Below are positions 53,531 through 62,150 of a DNA stretch of 64,000 nucleotides, piece after piece (the stretch's first letter is position 1; each line of letters starts with the position of its first letter). The DNA is taken from the NCBI RefSeq assembly GCF_010731895.1, contig NZ_AP022596.1:3410001-3474000 (forward strand). Direction: 5' to 3'. The notes beneath the pieces are model-generated. The model was not told the DNA's origin. It made no database searches and worked only from the letters and a program-made list of their open reading frames with translations. A program made the translations under genes and the position numbers. The stretch is from Mycolicibacterium helvum (GTDB lineage: Bacteria; Actinomycetota; Actinomycetes; Mycobacteriales; Mycobacteriaceae).

Positions 53531-53939
53531 CCAATGTGCACGTCGTGGTGGGCATGCGCTGAAGAGATCCGCCGTTTGCCTTGTGTCGGTAGCGATCACG
53601 GCGTGCGTGTTGGCGCCTGCGGCGGCTGCGGATCACGACACCGTCGGCGGCGGCACCTTCTCGGTCTACAACAGTGATAGCCCATGTACGGAGTTCGTTG
53701 CTGATCACGCGCCGCAGATCCTTTGCAACGGTGGCTGGATTAATCTGGCCGGCATCTCCGACTACATCGTGGTTCCGCTAGGCAATCATATTTCCGTCGG
53801 GTGCAATACCTACGCCCCCGACGGCTCACTGTACGAGCACGAAGTCGAGAATCTTATTGAGGTACCGGAAAAGCAACGATTCTGGGCGGAGCGAGGTTGG
53901 CAGCCGTATGAACCGCAAGCGATCTGCCAGTTGTGGTGA
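53508..53939 (+). CDS. Exported small protein, function unknown
   Basis: 143 residues if started at ATG 53508 inside the preceding gene (overlap 23 bp). The signal-like segment KRSAVCLVSVAITACVLAPA precedes a mature region with ADHDTVGGGTFSVYNSDSP and cysteines in PCTEF, ILCNG, GCNTY and ICQLW, ending near a Trp-rich tail. Disulfide-stabilised exported protein is the best description. The upstream frame beyond 53508 is a shadow. Paired with the excalibur gene. Confidence 0.6.
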   Translation: MAWLASGNQCARRGGHALKRSAVCLVSVAITACVLAPAAAADHDTVGGGTFSVYNSDSPCTEFVADHAPQILCNGGWINLAGISDYIVVPLGNHISVGCNTYAPDGSLYEHEVENLIEVPEKQRFWAERGWQPYEPQAICQLW

Positions 53940-53965
53940 CGTTAGTTCTCATCGATAGTTGATCG

Positions 53966-54812
53966 ATGGACGGCCGCAATCTCGTGCTGTTTTTCGATGG
54001 AACTAGTAATCAGCCTGAACGTGGATACACCAACGTCGTCAGACTCTATTCCTTCGCGCGGCGCGACGACCGGCAACTCCTCTACTACATGCCAGGGCTC
54101 GGCACGATGGGATCGCGCGCAACCGTTACTCGTATGGGCCGCGGCATGACCAAGGTCGCCGGTCTAACGCTCGGATATGGCATTCGCGAGAATCTCGAGA
54201 AGTCCTACAGATGGCTCGCTGCGAACTACCGCTACGGCGACCGTATTTATGCTTTTGGCTTCTCGCGGGGTGCATTTACAGCGCGTGCCCTTACTGGGCT
54301 GGTGCGGTCAGTCGGACTTTTGGATCCGGGCGCCGTTGAGCTCGCGCCTTACGTTGTGAAGCTGTACACCATGAACCCGCGCCGGTTGAGTGCGTCCCCT
54401 AACGACATGGCGACGCACGGCGCTTATTGGCGACTCGATGCAGCGCGCCGAGGTGCTTACCTACCTTTCGCGAACCGTCAAATGCGATCGCCATTCGAGG
54501 TACAGGTGCATTTTCTTGGTCTATGGGACAGCGTTAACTCAGTTCGCTGGTTCGATGCGCGAGGGCGTCTTAATGTTGCGCGGTGGCTGAACACTCGTAA
54601 GTTGCCAACTGTTGACGTCATCCGGGAAGCACTTTGCGCTGGACGAAAGGCGTCGGCTGTACAAAGAGATGCGGCTGGTTGATGCGCAGAACGAGGAAAG
54701 ACATATTCAAATGTGGTTCGTCGGTGCGCATAGTGACGTCGGCGGCGGTGCGAGGGCCAAACCACCCGGGTTTTTCCAACGTATGCGCGGCGGGGGAGCG
54801 TACGTGGCCTGA
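53966..54812 (+). pseudogene. DUF2235 (Tle1-like) hydrolase, frameshifted and truncated
   Basis: Residues from ATG 53966 show the DUF2235 pattern: VLFFDGTSNQPERGYTNVV, AFGFSRGAFTARAL with Ser100 as nucleophile, and FLGLWDSVNSVRW. The frame breaks at a T-run near 54633-54635: removing one T joins DVIREALALDERRRLYKEMR to the second frame, which continues to QMWFVGAHSDVGGG. Reading then ends about 54812, before the IS3 end at 54833, so the C-terminus is lost. DUF2235 includes type VI-secreted phospholipases; this copy is almost certainly dead. Confidence 0.75.
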
Positions 54813-54861
54813 CCCCGATCGGTTGATCCATGTGATCTGTACCCGCTGTTTCGAGCCGCGG

Positions 54862-55155
54862 TCATGCGAGTTGAGGGATCGAATAGGTGGACGTCCAGAG
54901 CGTTTCGAACTCAGTCGGGCTGATGTTACCCAGGTAGCTGTGACGGCGTTCGACGTTGTAGAAGTTGTCGATGTAATCGGCTATCGCGGCGGCCAACTCG
55001 ATAGTGGTTGCCCATCTGCGGGTGTTCAGCAACTCGACCTGCAGCCGCGCCCAGAATGACTCCATGGCGGCATTATCGAAGCAGTCGCCCACAGTCCCGA
55101 ACGAGCCGAGCAAGCCCCATCGGCGCATGTTCTCCCCGAAGCTCCAGGACGTGAA
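54862..55155 (-). pseudogene. IS3-family transposase, C-terminal part
   Basis: About 97 residues starting FTSWSFGENMRRWGLLGS and including TVGDCFDNAAMESFWARLQ, which holds the third DDE residue (Glu), to the terminal TLWTSTYSIPQLA. It continues the frame of the N-terminal part at 58776-59651 after removal of the IS30 element and its CTG duplication, so the two were once one ~389-residue protein. Confidence 0.88.
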
Positions 55156-55207
55156 CTGACTGGGTTCAACCGGTCGAAGCAACATCCTGAGATTTGGAGG
55201 GTGTTCG

Positions 55208-55535
55208 GTGGTTCGTCGGCAGCAAGCATCAGATCGTGCGGTTCCGCGTGCGATGAGGTCTCCGGGGGCGCCGCGGTTTCAGCGCGAGATCGAGCGGTTG
55301 TTTTGGATCGAGATTGCTAAGGGGCCTCTTGCCGGCTGCGGCTGCCCTCGCTGTCGGCGCGTCGCAGCCGGTCGGTCAGCGGTGGTTCCATAACGCTGGC
55401 GGTATGCCACCGTTTGATCTGACGCCACTGTCGGGTCGTTACCTGTCGTTTCGTGAGCGCGAGGAGATCGCGTTGCTGAGGGTCCAAGGCGCTGGGGTGC
55501 GCCAGATCGCTCGGGCGATTGGTCGGGATCCCTCC
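55208..55535 (+). pseudogene. IS30 transposase, N-terminal part, frameshifted
   Basis: Frame from GTG 55208 (QREIERLFWIEIAKG) must shift by one base near 55323-55328, where an extra C in GGGGCCTC appears, to continue as LLPAAAALAVGASQPVGQRW and LSFREREEIALLRVQG, the helix-turn-helix region. It ends at IGRDPS, where IS21 is inserted. After removing IS21 it joins TVSRELRRNAATRG at 57701. Confidence 0.75.
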
Positions 55536-55589
55536 TGTCGGCTCCGGTTGAATCCTGAGCAGCCTGCTCCGGTTGAAAAATGAGCAGGT

Positions 55590-56405
55590 TTACGGGGTTG
55601 AGTCTGCCTGACGATCGGCTTCCACGGAGGGCAGGGACTCGATCGCGGTGTGTTTGATGCGGTAGCTGGCACCTTTGAGGGCGATGACGTCGGCGTGATG
55701 CACGATCCGGTCGATCATCGCCGAGGCGATGGTGGCCTCGCCGAAGACCTGTCCCCAGCGGGAGAACGGCAGGTTGGAGGTCAGCACGATCGAAGACTTC
55801 TCGTATCGGGTGGAGACCAGCTGGAAGAACAGATTGGCCGCTTCGGTGTCGAACGGGATGTAGCCGACCTCGTCGATCACGATGAGCCCGTAGCGGCTGA
55901 TTTTGCGCAGTTCGGCCTCGAGGCGGTTGGTTCGGTGTGCTTCGGCCAGGCGGGTGATCCAACCGGTGGCCGGGGCGAAAGCGACGCGGTGCCCGGCGTG
56001 GGCGGCCGCGATCGCCAGCGCGGTGGCTAGATGCGTTTTGCCGGTGCCCGGTGGGCCGAGCAGGACGATGTTGCGAGCTTCGGCCAGCCAGCCGCCGGCT
56101 TCCAGGCGGGCGATCTGAGCGCGGTCGACGGCGGGTTGGGCGGTGAAGTCGAAGTCGGTGATCGTCTTGATCGCCGGGAATCCCGCGTATCGGATGCGTT
56201 GCCGCGCTCCGGATTCCGCACGCGCATTGGACTCGACGGCGAGCACTGCTCCGAGGTAGTCCTCCAGTGACCAGCCGGCGTCGCGGCCCTGTTCGGCCAG
56301 CCGGTGGTAGTGCTCGGCGATGCGCGGGGCCTTGAGCAGACGGGCTTGATGGGCGATGAGCTTGTCGGCGTCACCGGGCGCCGAGGGCGTGCGCTTGGCA
56401 GGCAT
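55590..56405 (-). CDS. istB: IS21 ATPase helper protein IstB
   Basis: 271 residues from ATG 56405. DnaC/IstB AAA ATPase: Walker A LLGPPGTGKTHLATAL (~residues 107-122), Walker B GLIVIDEVGYIPFD, and sensor IVLTSNLPFSRWG. It targets IstA to insertion sites. It overlaps istA by 35 bp, the usual IS21 coupling. Confidence 0.93.
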   Translation of the reverse strand: MPAKRTPSAPGDADKLIAHQARLLKAPRIAEHYHRLAEQGRDAGWSLEDYLGAVLAVESNARAESGARQRIRYAGFPAIKTITDFDFTAQPAVDRAQIARLEAGGWLAEARNIVLLGPPGTGKTHLATALAIAAAHAGHRVAFAPATGWITRLAEAHRTNRLEAELRKISRYGLIVIDEVGYIPFDTEAANLFFQLVSTRYEKSSIVLTSNLPFSRWGQVFGEATIASAMIDRIVHHADVIALKGASYRIKHTAIESLPSVEADRQADSTP

Positions 56406-57627
56406 CAGGCGACCTCCCGGTCCCGAACCGCGCGTCGTAGGCACTCAGATCGGCCACCTCGACGTCCACCGCCAAATGCGACCCCGCGGCGGGACGAGCA
56501 CGGAACTGCTCCCGCAAGACCGCCGCGGCCGCGAGATGTTCCGGGTCGGTGACCAGACCCGAACTACCCCAAAGCCTTTCGTGATCGGCGACCACCCGGT
56601 CACCGCATCGGGCGGTGATCCGGTCCAGGGCGGTGGTGACGGTGATCATCCGTCCGATCACCTCCGGATGCACCGAGTAGGTGTTTCCGCCGGAACTGAC
56701 GTAGTAGTCGCGACCCAACCGCGTCGTGACCGTCGTCCCCACCGCGGGGGCTACCGGCGGCAGTGCGATCATCGCCGCCCGATCCGCCGCGAGTGCATCG
56801 GCGGGAATCAGGCCGGTGGTCGCGTGGGTGCGCAGGTTGGCGATCGCGGCCAGCCACGCCCACAACTGGGTGTTGAAGTCCGCCGGCGAGCAGAACGTCC
56901 GGCCAGGCAGGAACGAGGTCTCCAGATAGCCGTTGGCCCGTTCCACCAGGCCCTTGGATTCGGGATCGTACGGGCGGGTCTGGATCAGTCGTGTGGCCAG
57001 CACGCCACAGAAGCCAGCCACCCCCTCGGCTAGGCGGCCGCGTTGACCGATACCGGACTCGTTGTCCCACAACAGTGTTCGGGGCACCGCGCCGACACCC
57101 TGAAGCAGTTGCCACATCCCGGCCAGCAGATCACCGGTGACCCGCGACGGGATCATCATCGCGGCGATGAACCGCGAATAGGCGGCCACCATCACCAGGA
57201 CCGGGAACGACCGCAGCACCCCGGCGTGATCGGGCACCAGCGCCCCGGGGAACCACAAGTCGCACTGCACCTGCTCACCAGGCAGGTGCACCAGTCGGTC
57301 GCACGGATCGGCCGGGGCGTACTCCGGGCGGATCCGCGCGACGTTCTCGGCGAACCAGGAATGCCCGCCGGTCCAGCCCACCCGCTCGGCCAGGACCGTG
57401 GCCGGCATGGTCGGGTATTGACCCAGCAGTACCCGTACCGCCATCTCGATCTGCGCCCACGCCGACATCCGCGACGGTGCGCGTTCATAGCGCGGTGGCG
57501 CTTCTGTGCTGATCGCCTTGGCCACGGTGTTCCGCGACAGCGACAACCGGCGCGCGATCGCAACCTGTGACAGGTTCTCCGACCGATACAGCCGGCGAAT
57601 CTCCGCCCAATCCTCCACAGTGATCAC
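56371..57627 (-). CDS. istA: IS21 transposase IstA
   Basis: 418 residues from GTG 57627. N-terminal helix-turn-helix (NLSQVAIARRLSLSRNTVAK), rve integrase core with DDE residues Asp in VQCDLWFPG, Asp in LLWDNESGIG and Glu in GLVERANGYLE, and a C-terminal beta domain (TVTTRLGRDYYVSSGGNTYS). No frameshift seen. Confidence 0.93.
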   Translation of the reverse strand: MITVEDWAEIRRLYRSENLSQVAIARRLSLSRNTVAKAISTEAPPRYERAPSRMSAWAQIEMAVRVLLGQYPTMPATVLAERVGWTGGHSWFAENVARIRPEYAPADPCDRLVHLPGEQVQCDLWFPGALVPDHAGVLRSFPVLVMVAAYSRFIAAMMIPSRVTGDLLAGMWQLLQGVGAVPRTLLWDNESGIGQRGRLAEGVAGFCGVLATRLIQTRPYDPESKGLVERANGYLETSFLPGRTFCSPADFNTQLWAWLAAIANLRTHATTGLIPADALAADRAAMIALPPVAPAVGTTVTTRLGRDYYVSSGGNTYSVHPEVIGRMITVTTALDRITARCGDRVVADHERLWGSSGLVTDPEHLAAAAVLREQFRARPAAGSHLAVDVEVADLSAYDARFGTGRSPDACQAHALGAR

Positions 57628-57694
57628 TCTCCAATCAGAAGGGTGCTCACTTTTCGACCGGAACTACCTGCTCACTTTTCGACCGGAGCCGACA

Positions 57695-58768
57695 CCCTCC
57701 ACGGTCTCGCGTGAGCTGCGCCGCAACGCTGCCACTCGCGGATACACCTCCGAGTACCGCGCGTCGGTTGCGCAGTGGAAGGCCGAGCTGACGGCCAAGC
57801 GCCCGAAGACGGCCAAACTGGTCACCAATCCGAGGCTGCATGCCTATGTCCAACAACGGCTCTCGGGCCAGATCAGCAGACCCGACGGTTCGATCGTGGC
57901 CGGGCCGCAACCGCCTCGGTGGACCGGCAATAACAAGCCGCACCGCAAGGACCGAGCCTGGGTGCAGGCCTGGAGCCCCGAGCAGATCGCCAATCGGATC
58001 AAACTCGATTTCCCTGATGATGAGTCCATGCGTATCAGCCACGAGGCGATCTATCAGTCGCTCTACATCGAAGGCCGCGGCGCGCTCAAGCGCGAGTTGG
58101 TCTGGTGTCTTCGCACCGGGCGAGCTCTACGCGCGCCACGGGAGCGTTCCCGCCGCAAGGCCTGGGCGCACGTCACACCGGAGACGCTGATCAGCGAACG
58201 CCCCGCAGAAGTCGAGGATCGCGCGGTTCCTGGGCACTGGGAAGGCGATCTCCTGATCGGGCTGGAGCGCTCAGCCATCGGCACCGTCGTCGAACGCGCA
58301 ACGCGGTTCACCATGCTCGTCCACCTGCCCCGCGAGCAGGGCTACCGGCACAAGCACACGATCAAGAACGGCCCAGCCCTGGCTGGCTACGGCGCGATCA
58401 CCATGAAAAACACACTCACCGAGACGATGTCGACTCTGCCTGCTCAGCTGACCCGGTCCTTGACCTGGGACCGCGGCAAGGAGATGTCCGCGCACGCCCA
58501 GTTCAAGGTCGAGACCGGCATCCCTGTTTTCTTCGCCGACCCACAATCACCATGGCAACGCGGCACGAATGAGAACACCAATGGGCTTTTACGGCAGTAC
58601 TTTCCGAAAGGAACCGACCTGTCCCGATGGACCGCAGAAGACATCGAAGCCGTCGCTCACGCCCTCAACACCAGACCCCGCAAGACACTCGGCTGGAAAA
58701 CGCCCGCCGAGGCCTTCAACGACCAGCTAGTCTTGCTCCAACAAGCCGGTGTTGCGACAACCGATTGA
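57695..58768 (+). pseudogene. IS30 transposase, C-terminal part
   Basis: About 357 residues beginning PSTVSRELRRNAATRG directly at the IS21 boundary. IS30/integrase core motifs: VPGHWEGDLLIG (Asp), LTWDRGKEMSAH (Asp) and WQRGTNENTNGLLRQYFPKG (Glu). Separated from its start by IS21 and from a correct frame by the upstream shift, so not functional as it stands. Confidence 0.88.
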
Positions 58769-58775
58769 ATCCGCC

Positions 58776-59651
58776 CTGCGTGCCGTGGTCGGCGTGCAGA
58801 ATGGTTGAACCACTTCGGTTTCGGCTCTCGACGGCCATGTTGACCGCATTGTTGACCAATGCTGTGTCCGCGGTAGTGGAGAAGGTGCGGGCCACGATCA
58901 TCCGGGAGAAGCAGTCCAGGATCGCGCAGCAGTACACCTTTCCATCCCGCGCGGGGTGTTCGGTGATATCGGTACACCATAGTTCGTTGGGCCTGCTGGC
59001 GGTGAACCGTCGATTGACCAGGTCAACTGGGGTATCGACGCCGATGAGGTTGGGTTTTCGCCGCCCGGGGCGCGGCAACCCGTAGAGCCCGTGCTCGGAC
59101 ATGATCGAGTTGACCAGCTTGTGGTTGACGTTCATCTCGTAGTCGGCCAACAGCGCAGCGCGCACCCGCTTGCGGCCGTAGGTACCGCGGGATCGCTGAT
59201 AGATTTCGGTGATCGTGTCAGCCACAATCAGCCGCCGCACCTCGCGGTCTGGGACGGGTCTGCGCCGGTGATACTGCAGTAGGGACCGGGTCAATCCGGT
59301 TATCCGGCAGGCGGATCGGGCTGAGTGTCCTCGCGCGATCAGTCCCTCAGTGATCGCGCGTCGGCGTTTTGGGGGCACCACCGCCTGTTCGTCGAATAAG
59401 GCGCACGCGTCGCGGGTCAAGGCCAGCTCCGCCTCGAGTTGGGCGATCCGTTTGTGGGCGGCTGCCAGTTCGTCGGCCTCCACGCTCGGGGTGCCCTCGA
59501 TGACGCCGGCATCGATGAGCGCTTGATGTTTCCAACGGAACAACGTCGCCTGACAGATTCCGGTTTCGGCAGCCACCACGGCTACCGATTCACCCGACCG
59601 AAGCCGGGCAACGATTTGCCTGCGCACCGACGACGAGTACTGACGGGGCAT
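58776..59651 (-). pseudogene. IS3-family transposase, N-terminal part
   Basis: 292 codons from ATG 59651: helix-turn-helix MPRQYSSSVRRQIVARLRSG and ICQATLFRWKHQ, coiled coil ADELAAAHKRIAQLEAELAL, the HTH_21 region GHSARSACRITGLTRSLLQY, and the first part of the rve core with Asp in ELWCTDITEH and Asp in LHADHGTQ. It stops matching exactly at HGTQ, where IS30 is inserted. The C-terminal part is at 54862-55155. Confidence 0.9.
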
Positions 59652-59808
59652 GTGACCTCCTGATGATCACTCTGCCCTCGACTCTCACAACCGTGGACCA
59701 ACAACACGGGTACAGATCAGTTGGATTCATTCAGCGGGAACACGCCACGCCGATATCCCCAGAACACGGAGATGCGGCGAAACAACGTCAGTGAACATTC
59801 CCCGCAGT

Positions 59809-60075
59809 TCAGAACCCATTTTCGCGGATTGCTTCAGGGGTTCGATTCCCCTTAGCTCCACCACGTTTCAGCAGTTCAGGGCGTTGGTTGCCCGCCAGGC
59901 TTCTGATGCCGTCCGCAGTAGCGCGGATTGCCTCGTCGAGACGATCCGCGACATCGTCCAGATCGTCATCGAAGAGGTCCGCGTAGGTGTCGAGAGTCAT
60001 CGACGCCTTTGCGTGGCCGAGCATCCGTTGAACTGCCTTCGCATGGGCGCGCGCACTAACCGCGAGACTTGCTCT
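59809..60075 (-). pseudogene. Tyrosine integrase, C-terminal remnant
   Basis: The minus-strand frame reads ASLAVSARAHAKAVQRMLGH, then KASMTLDTYADLFDDDLDDV, the typical end of an actinophage/ICE tyrosine integrase; the catalytic Tyr (TYADLF) and the preceding His (LGH) remain. The His-Arg box upstream is missing and similarity is lost beyond about 60075, where the ars region begins. The last residues GGAKGNRTPE are encoded by the reverse complement of the tRNA att copy, so the attachment core lies inside the 3' end of int. This places the parent element to the right of 59834. Confidence 0.82.
59834..59863 (+). repeat. att core, right copy
   Basis: Exact 30-base copy of the tRNA-Ala 3' end at 49893-49922. 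It marks the right edge of island A and the left edge of the island that carried the integrase remnant and the arsenic genes. Confidence 0.9.
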
Positions 60076-60106
60076 ACCGCGTCCTCGCCGATGCCGACGA
60101 ATGAAC

Positions 60107-60466
60107 CTAGCGGCAGCAGTTCGGGTCGAGCACCGTGCAGAGCGCGATGAGCGATTCTCGGCGTGGACTGTGGTAGACGTTCATGCCGCGACGTTCGGAT
60201 TCGACCAGGCCGGCCTTGCGCAGCTGGGTGAGGTGATGGCTCACCGTGGATTCACTGAGTTCGACCGCCGTCGCGAGGTCGCGGCTGCACACCTCACCAG
60301 CGTCCGAGCTGAACAGCAGCGAGACCAACTTGACCCGTACCGGGTCGGCTAGTGCCTTGAGCCGCAACGCAATCTCCAATGCAGCCTCGTCGTCGAGGGG
60401 GCCGGCGGCCATCGGCGAGCAGCACACCGGCGCGGACATATCCACCACGGGCAACGTCTTCGGCAT
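60107..60466 (-). CDS. arsR: ArsR/SmtB family arsenic-responsive repressor
   Basis: 119 residues from ATG 60466, preceded by an AGGATGG ribosome-binding site (ATG 60475 is also possible). Winged helix: LKALADPVRVKLVSLLFSSD and SESTVSHHLTQLRKAGLVES. Candidate As(III)-binding cysteines are VCCSP near the N-terminus, VCSRDL in the helix before the recognition region, and the terminal NCCR. Divergent from the cadI-acr3-arsC operon across a 96-bp region with a perfect 9-base inverted repeat. Frames extending this gene further upstream are shadows. Confidence 0.9.
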   Translation of the reverse strand: MPKTLPVVDMSAPVCCSPMAAGPLDDEAALEIALRLKALADPVRVKLVSLLFSSDAGEVCSRDLATAVELSESTVSHHLTQLRKAGLVESERRGMNVYHSPRRESLIALCTVLDPNCCR

Positions 60467-60494
60467 GCCTGCCATCCTGCCACAGGCATTGACA

Positions 60495-60540
60495 TATATC
60501 GAAGAGGTGGCATCATCGGTGCTATCCGTAGTTCGATATA
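60495..60540. promoter_or_regulatory. Candidate ArsR operator/divergent promoter
   Basis: TATATCGAA (60495-60503) and TTCGATATA (60532-60540) form a perfect 9-base inverted repeat 28 bp apart. TTGACA at 60489-60494 is a possible -35 for the cadI operon next to the left arm. The half-sites resemble the A/T-rich dyads bound by ArsR/SmtB repressors. Confidence 0.65.
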
Positions 60541-60562
60541 AGCCACATAGGTTGGAGCCGTC

Positions 60563-61036
60563 ATGTCCCGCGCTCAGCTCGCCCTCAACGTCGATGATCT
60601 GGACGAAGCCATCAGCTTCTACTCCAAGCTGTTCAACACGACGCCCGCCAAGGTGAAGCCGGGTTACGCGAACTTCGCCATCGCCGAGCCGCCGCTGAAG
60701 TTGGTCCTGCTGGAGAACCCAGGCAAGGGCGGCACCATCAACCACCTCGGAGTAGAGGTGGCCTCGAGTGATGCCGTTCACGCAGAGATTGCGCGACTGA
60801 CCAACGAAGGCATGTTCACCGAAGAAGAAATCGGAACCACGTGCTGCTTCGCCACGCAGGACAAGGTGTGGGTCACCGGACCTGCTGGTGAGAAGTGGGA
60901 GGTGTACACCGTGCTGGCCGACTCGGACACCTTCGGTACCAGCCCGGAACACGCCGAGGGTGGCAACGCTGAGGCTGGCGTCTGTTGTGGCGGCACCGCG
61001 GCGGATAACTCTGCCGCCGCCAACGCTTGCTGTTGA
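60563..61036 (+). CDS. ArsI/CadI family metalloenzyme or metal-binding protein
   Basis: 157 residues, GGAG before the ATG. Vicinal-oxygen-chelate fold: RAQLALNVDDLDEAISFYSK and LFNTTPAKVKPGYANFAIAE; the metal/thiol site is near TTCCFATQDKVWVTGPAGE, followed by WEVYTVLADSD. Cys-rich tail (VCCGG, ACC end). Members are either ArsI carbon-arsenic lyases, which demethylate organoarsenicals, or CadI cadmium-induced proteins. In this operon an arsenic role is favoured. Confidence 0.85.
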   Translation: MSRAQLALNVDDLDEAISFYSKLFNTTPAKVKPGYANFAIAEPPLKLVLLENPGKGGTINHLGVEVASSDAVHAEIARLTNEGMFTEEEIGTTCCFATQDKVWVTGPAGEKWEVYTVLADSDTFGTSPEHAEGGNAEAGVCCGGTAADNSAAANACC

Positions 61037-61040
61037 GCAC

Positions 61041-62150
61041 GTGAATACGCCCGTCGTGACCGACGCCGATCCCGCAGTCGTCGGGAAGCTGTCGCTGCTG
61101 GACCGATTTCTGCCGGTGTGGATCGGCGTCGCCATGGCCGTCGGCCTGCTCCTGGGTCGTCTCGTCCCGGGGCTGAATACTGCCCTGGACAAAGTGCAGG
61201 TCGATGGCATCTCGCTGCCGATCGCCCTCGGGCTATTGATCATGATGTATCCGGTGCTGGCGAAGGTCCGCTACGACCGCCTGGACACCGTGACCGGGGA
61301 CCGCAAACTGCTCATCAGCTCGCTGGCGTTGAACTGGATTCTTGGTCCCGCAGTGATGTTCGCGCTGGCCTGGCTATTGCTGCCCGACCTGCCTGAATAT
61401 CGCACCGGCCTCATCATCGTCGGCCTTGCCCGCTGCATCGCGATGGTCATCATCTGGAACGACCTCGCCTGCGGCGACCGCGAAGCCGCCGCCGTCCTCG
61501 TCGCCCTCAACTCGGTGTTCCAGGTCGTGATGTTCGCCGTCCTTGGCTGGTTCTACTTGTCCGTGCTGCCGGGTTGGCTCGGCCTGCCCCAGACCACCAT
61601 CACCACCTCGCCGTGGCAGATCGCCAAGTCGGTGCTCATCTTTCTCGGCATCCCCCTGCTCGCCGGATACTTCTCCCGACGGCTTGGGGAGAAAGCGAAA
61701 GGCCGCGACTGGTATGAGACGAAGTTCCTGTCGAGGATCGGACCGTGGGCGCTCTATGGCCTGCTGTTCACCATCGTCATTCTCTTTGCGCTGCAAGGGG
61801 ATCAGATCACCAGCCGTCCGCTGGACGTGGTCCGGATCGCCGTACCGCTTCTCGCCTATTTCGCGATCATGTGGGGCGGCGGCTACATACTGGGCGCTCT
61901 ACTCGGGCTGGGCTATCAGCGCACCACCACTTTGGCATTCACCGCGGCGGGCAACAACTTTGAACTCGCCATCGCCGTTGCTATCGCTACCTACGGCGCG
62001 ACCTCGGGACAGGCGCTCGCCGGCGTGGTCGGCCCATTGATCGAAGTGCCCGTCCTCGTCGCCCTGGTCTACGTCTCCCTTGCCTTACGACCCCGCTTCG
62101 CCAAGCGGGCACCATCATTGCCGGCCGCGCCCGATAGGAGCACGCCATGA
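61041..62150 (+). CDS. acr3: ACR3 family arsenite efflux transporter
   Basis: 369 residues from GTG 61041, four bases after the cadI stop. Ten hydrophobic helices, with the ACR3 landmarks LLIMMYPVLAKVRYDRL, VGLARCIAMVIIWNDLACGD (the conserved Cys in transmembrane 4) and AFTAAGNNFELAIAVAIATY. Exports As(III), often as the dominant arsenic resistance pump in actinobacteria. Stop overlaps the arsC ATG. Confidence 0.95.
   Translation: MNTPVVTDADPAVVGKLSLLDRFLPVWIGVAMAVGLLLGRLVPGLNTALDKVQVDGISLPIALGLLIMMYPVLAKVRYDRLDTVTGDRKLLISSLALNWILGPAVMFALAWLLLPDLPEYRTGLIIVGLARCIAMVIIWNDLACGDREAAAVLVALNSVFQVVMFAVLGWFYLSVLPGWLGLPQTTITTSPWQIAKSVLIFLGIPLLAGYFSRRLGEKAKGRDWYETKFLSRIGPWALYGLLFTIVILFALQGDQITSRPLDVVRIAVPLLAYFAIMWGGGYILGALLGLGYQRTTTLAFTAAGNNFELAIAVAIATYGATSGQALAGVVGPLIEVPVLVALVYVSLALRPRFAKRAPSLPAAPDRSTP

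Larger units (their letters stand above)
55536..57694 (-). mobile_element. IS21-family element (istA-istB)
   Basis: 2159 bp bounded by terminal inverted repeats TGTCGGCTCCGGT at the left (55536) and its complement at the right, with a second internal copy of the CTGCTCACTTTTCGACCGG-type binding repeat near each end, as usual in IS21. It is flanked by the 6-bp duplication CCCTCC (55530-55535 and 57695-57700). Its two genes are intact, so it is probably the youngest of the three insertions. Confidence 0.92.
55159..58775 (+). mobile_element. IS30-family element inserted in IS3, itself split by IS21
   Basis: Boundaries are set by the duplicated CTG (55156-55158 and 58776-58778) and imperfect terminal inverted repeats (ACTGGGTTCAACCGG at the left; right end reverse-complemented GGCGGATTCAATCGG). 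Subtracting IS21 and its duplication leaves ~1452 bp, a normal IS30 length. A 3-bp target duplication is usual for IS30. Confidence 0.82.
54833..59719 (-). mobile_element. IS3-family element, interrupted by nested insertions
   Basis: Ends share TGATCTGTACCCG (inverted, outer edges 54833 and 59719), typical IS3 5'-TG...CA-3' ends. Removing the inner insertion and its 3-bp duplication leaves ~1267 bp, a normal IS3 length, with a single transposase frame. No clear host target duplication was seen. Confidence 0.85.
49893..59863. mobile_element. Genomic island A in tRNA-Ala
   Basis: The ~9.9-kb segment between the two 30-bp att copies carries cargo unlike the flanking core: an unknown frameshifted gene, a lysin-B-like esterase, several small secreted proteins, a broken DUF2235 gene and the nested insertion sequences. 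No integrase gene is seen inside it. It may be an unaided or decayed element inserted between the tRNA and an older island whose integrase remnant lies to the right. Confidence 0.65.

Noticed and set aside
57506..57694. Upstream extension of the IS30 transposase frame
   Set aside because: This part is inside IS21, in the antisense of istA; only sequence from 57695 belongs to IS30.
59809..59870. GGAKGNRTP as a true protein motif
   Set aside because: These codons are the reverse complement of the tRNA-Ala 3' end; they reflect the att core, not a domain.
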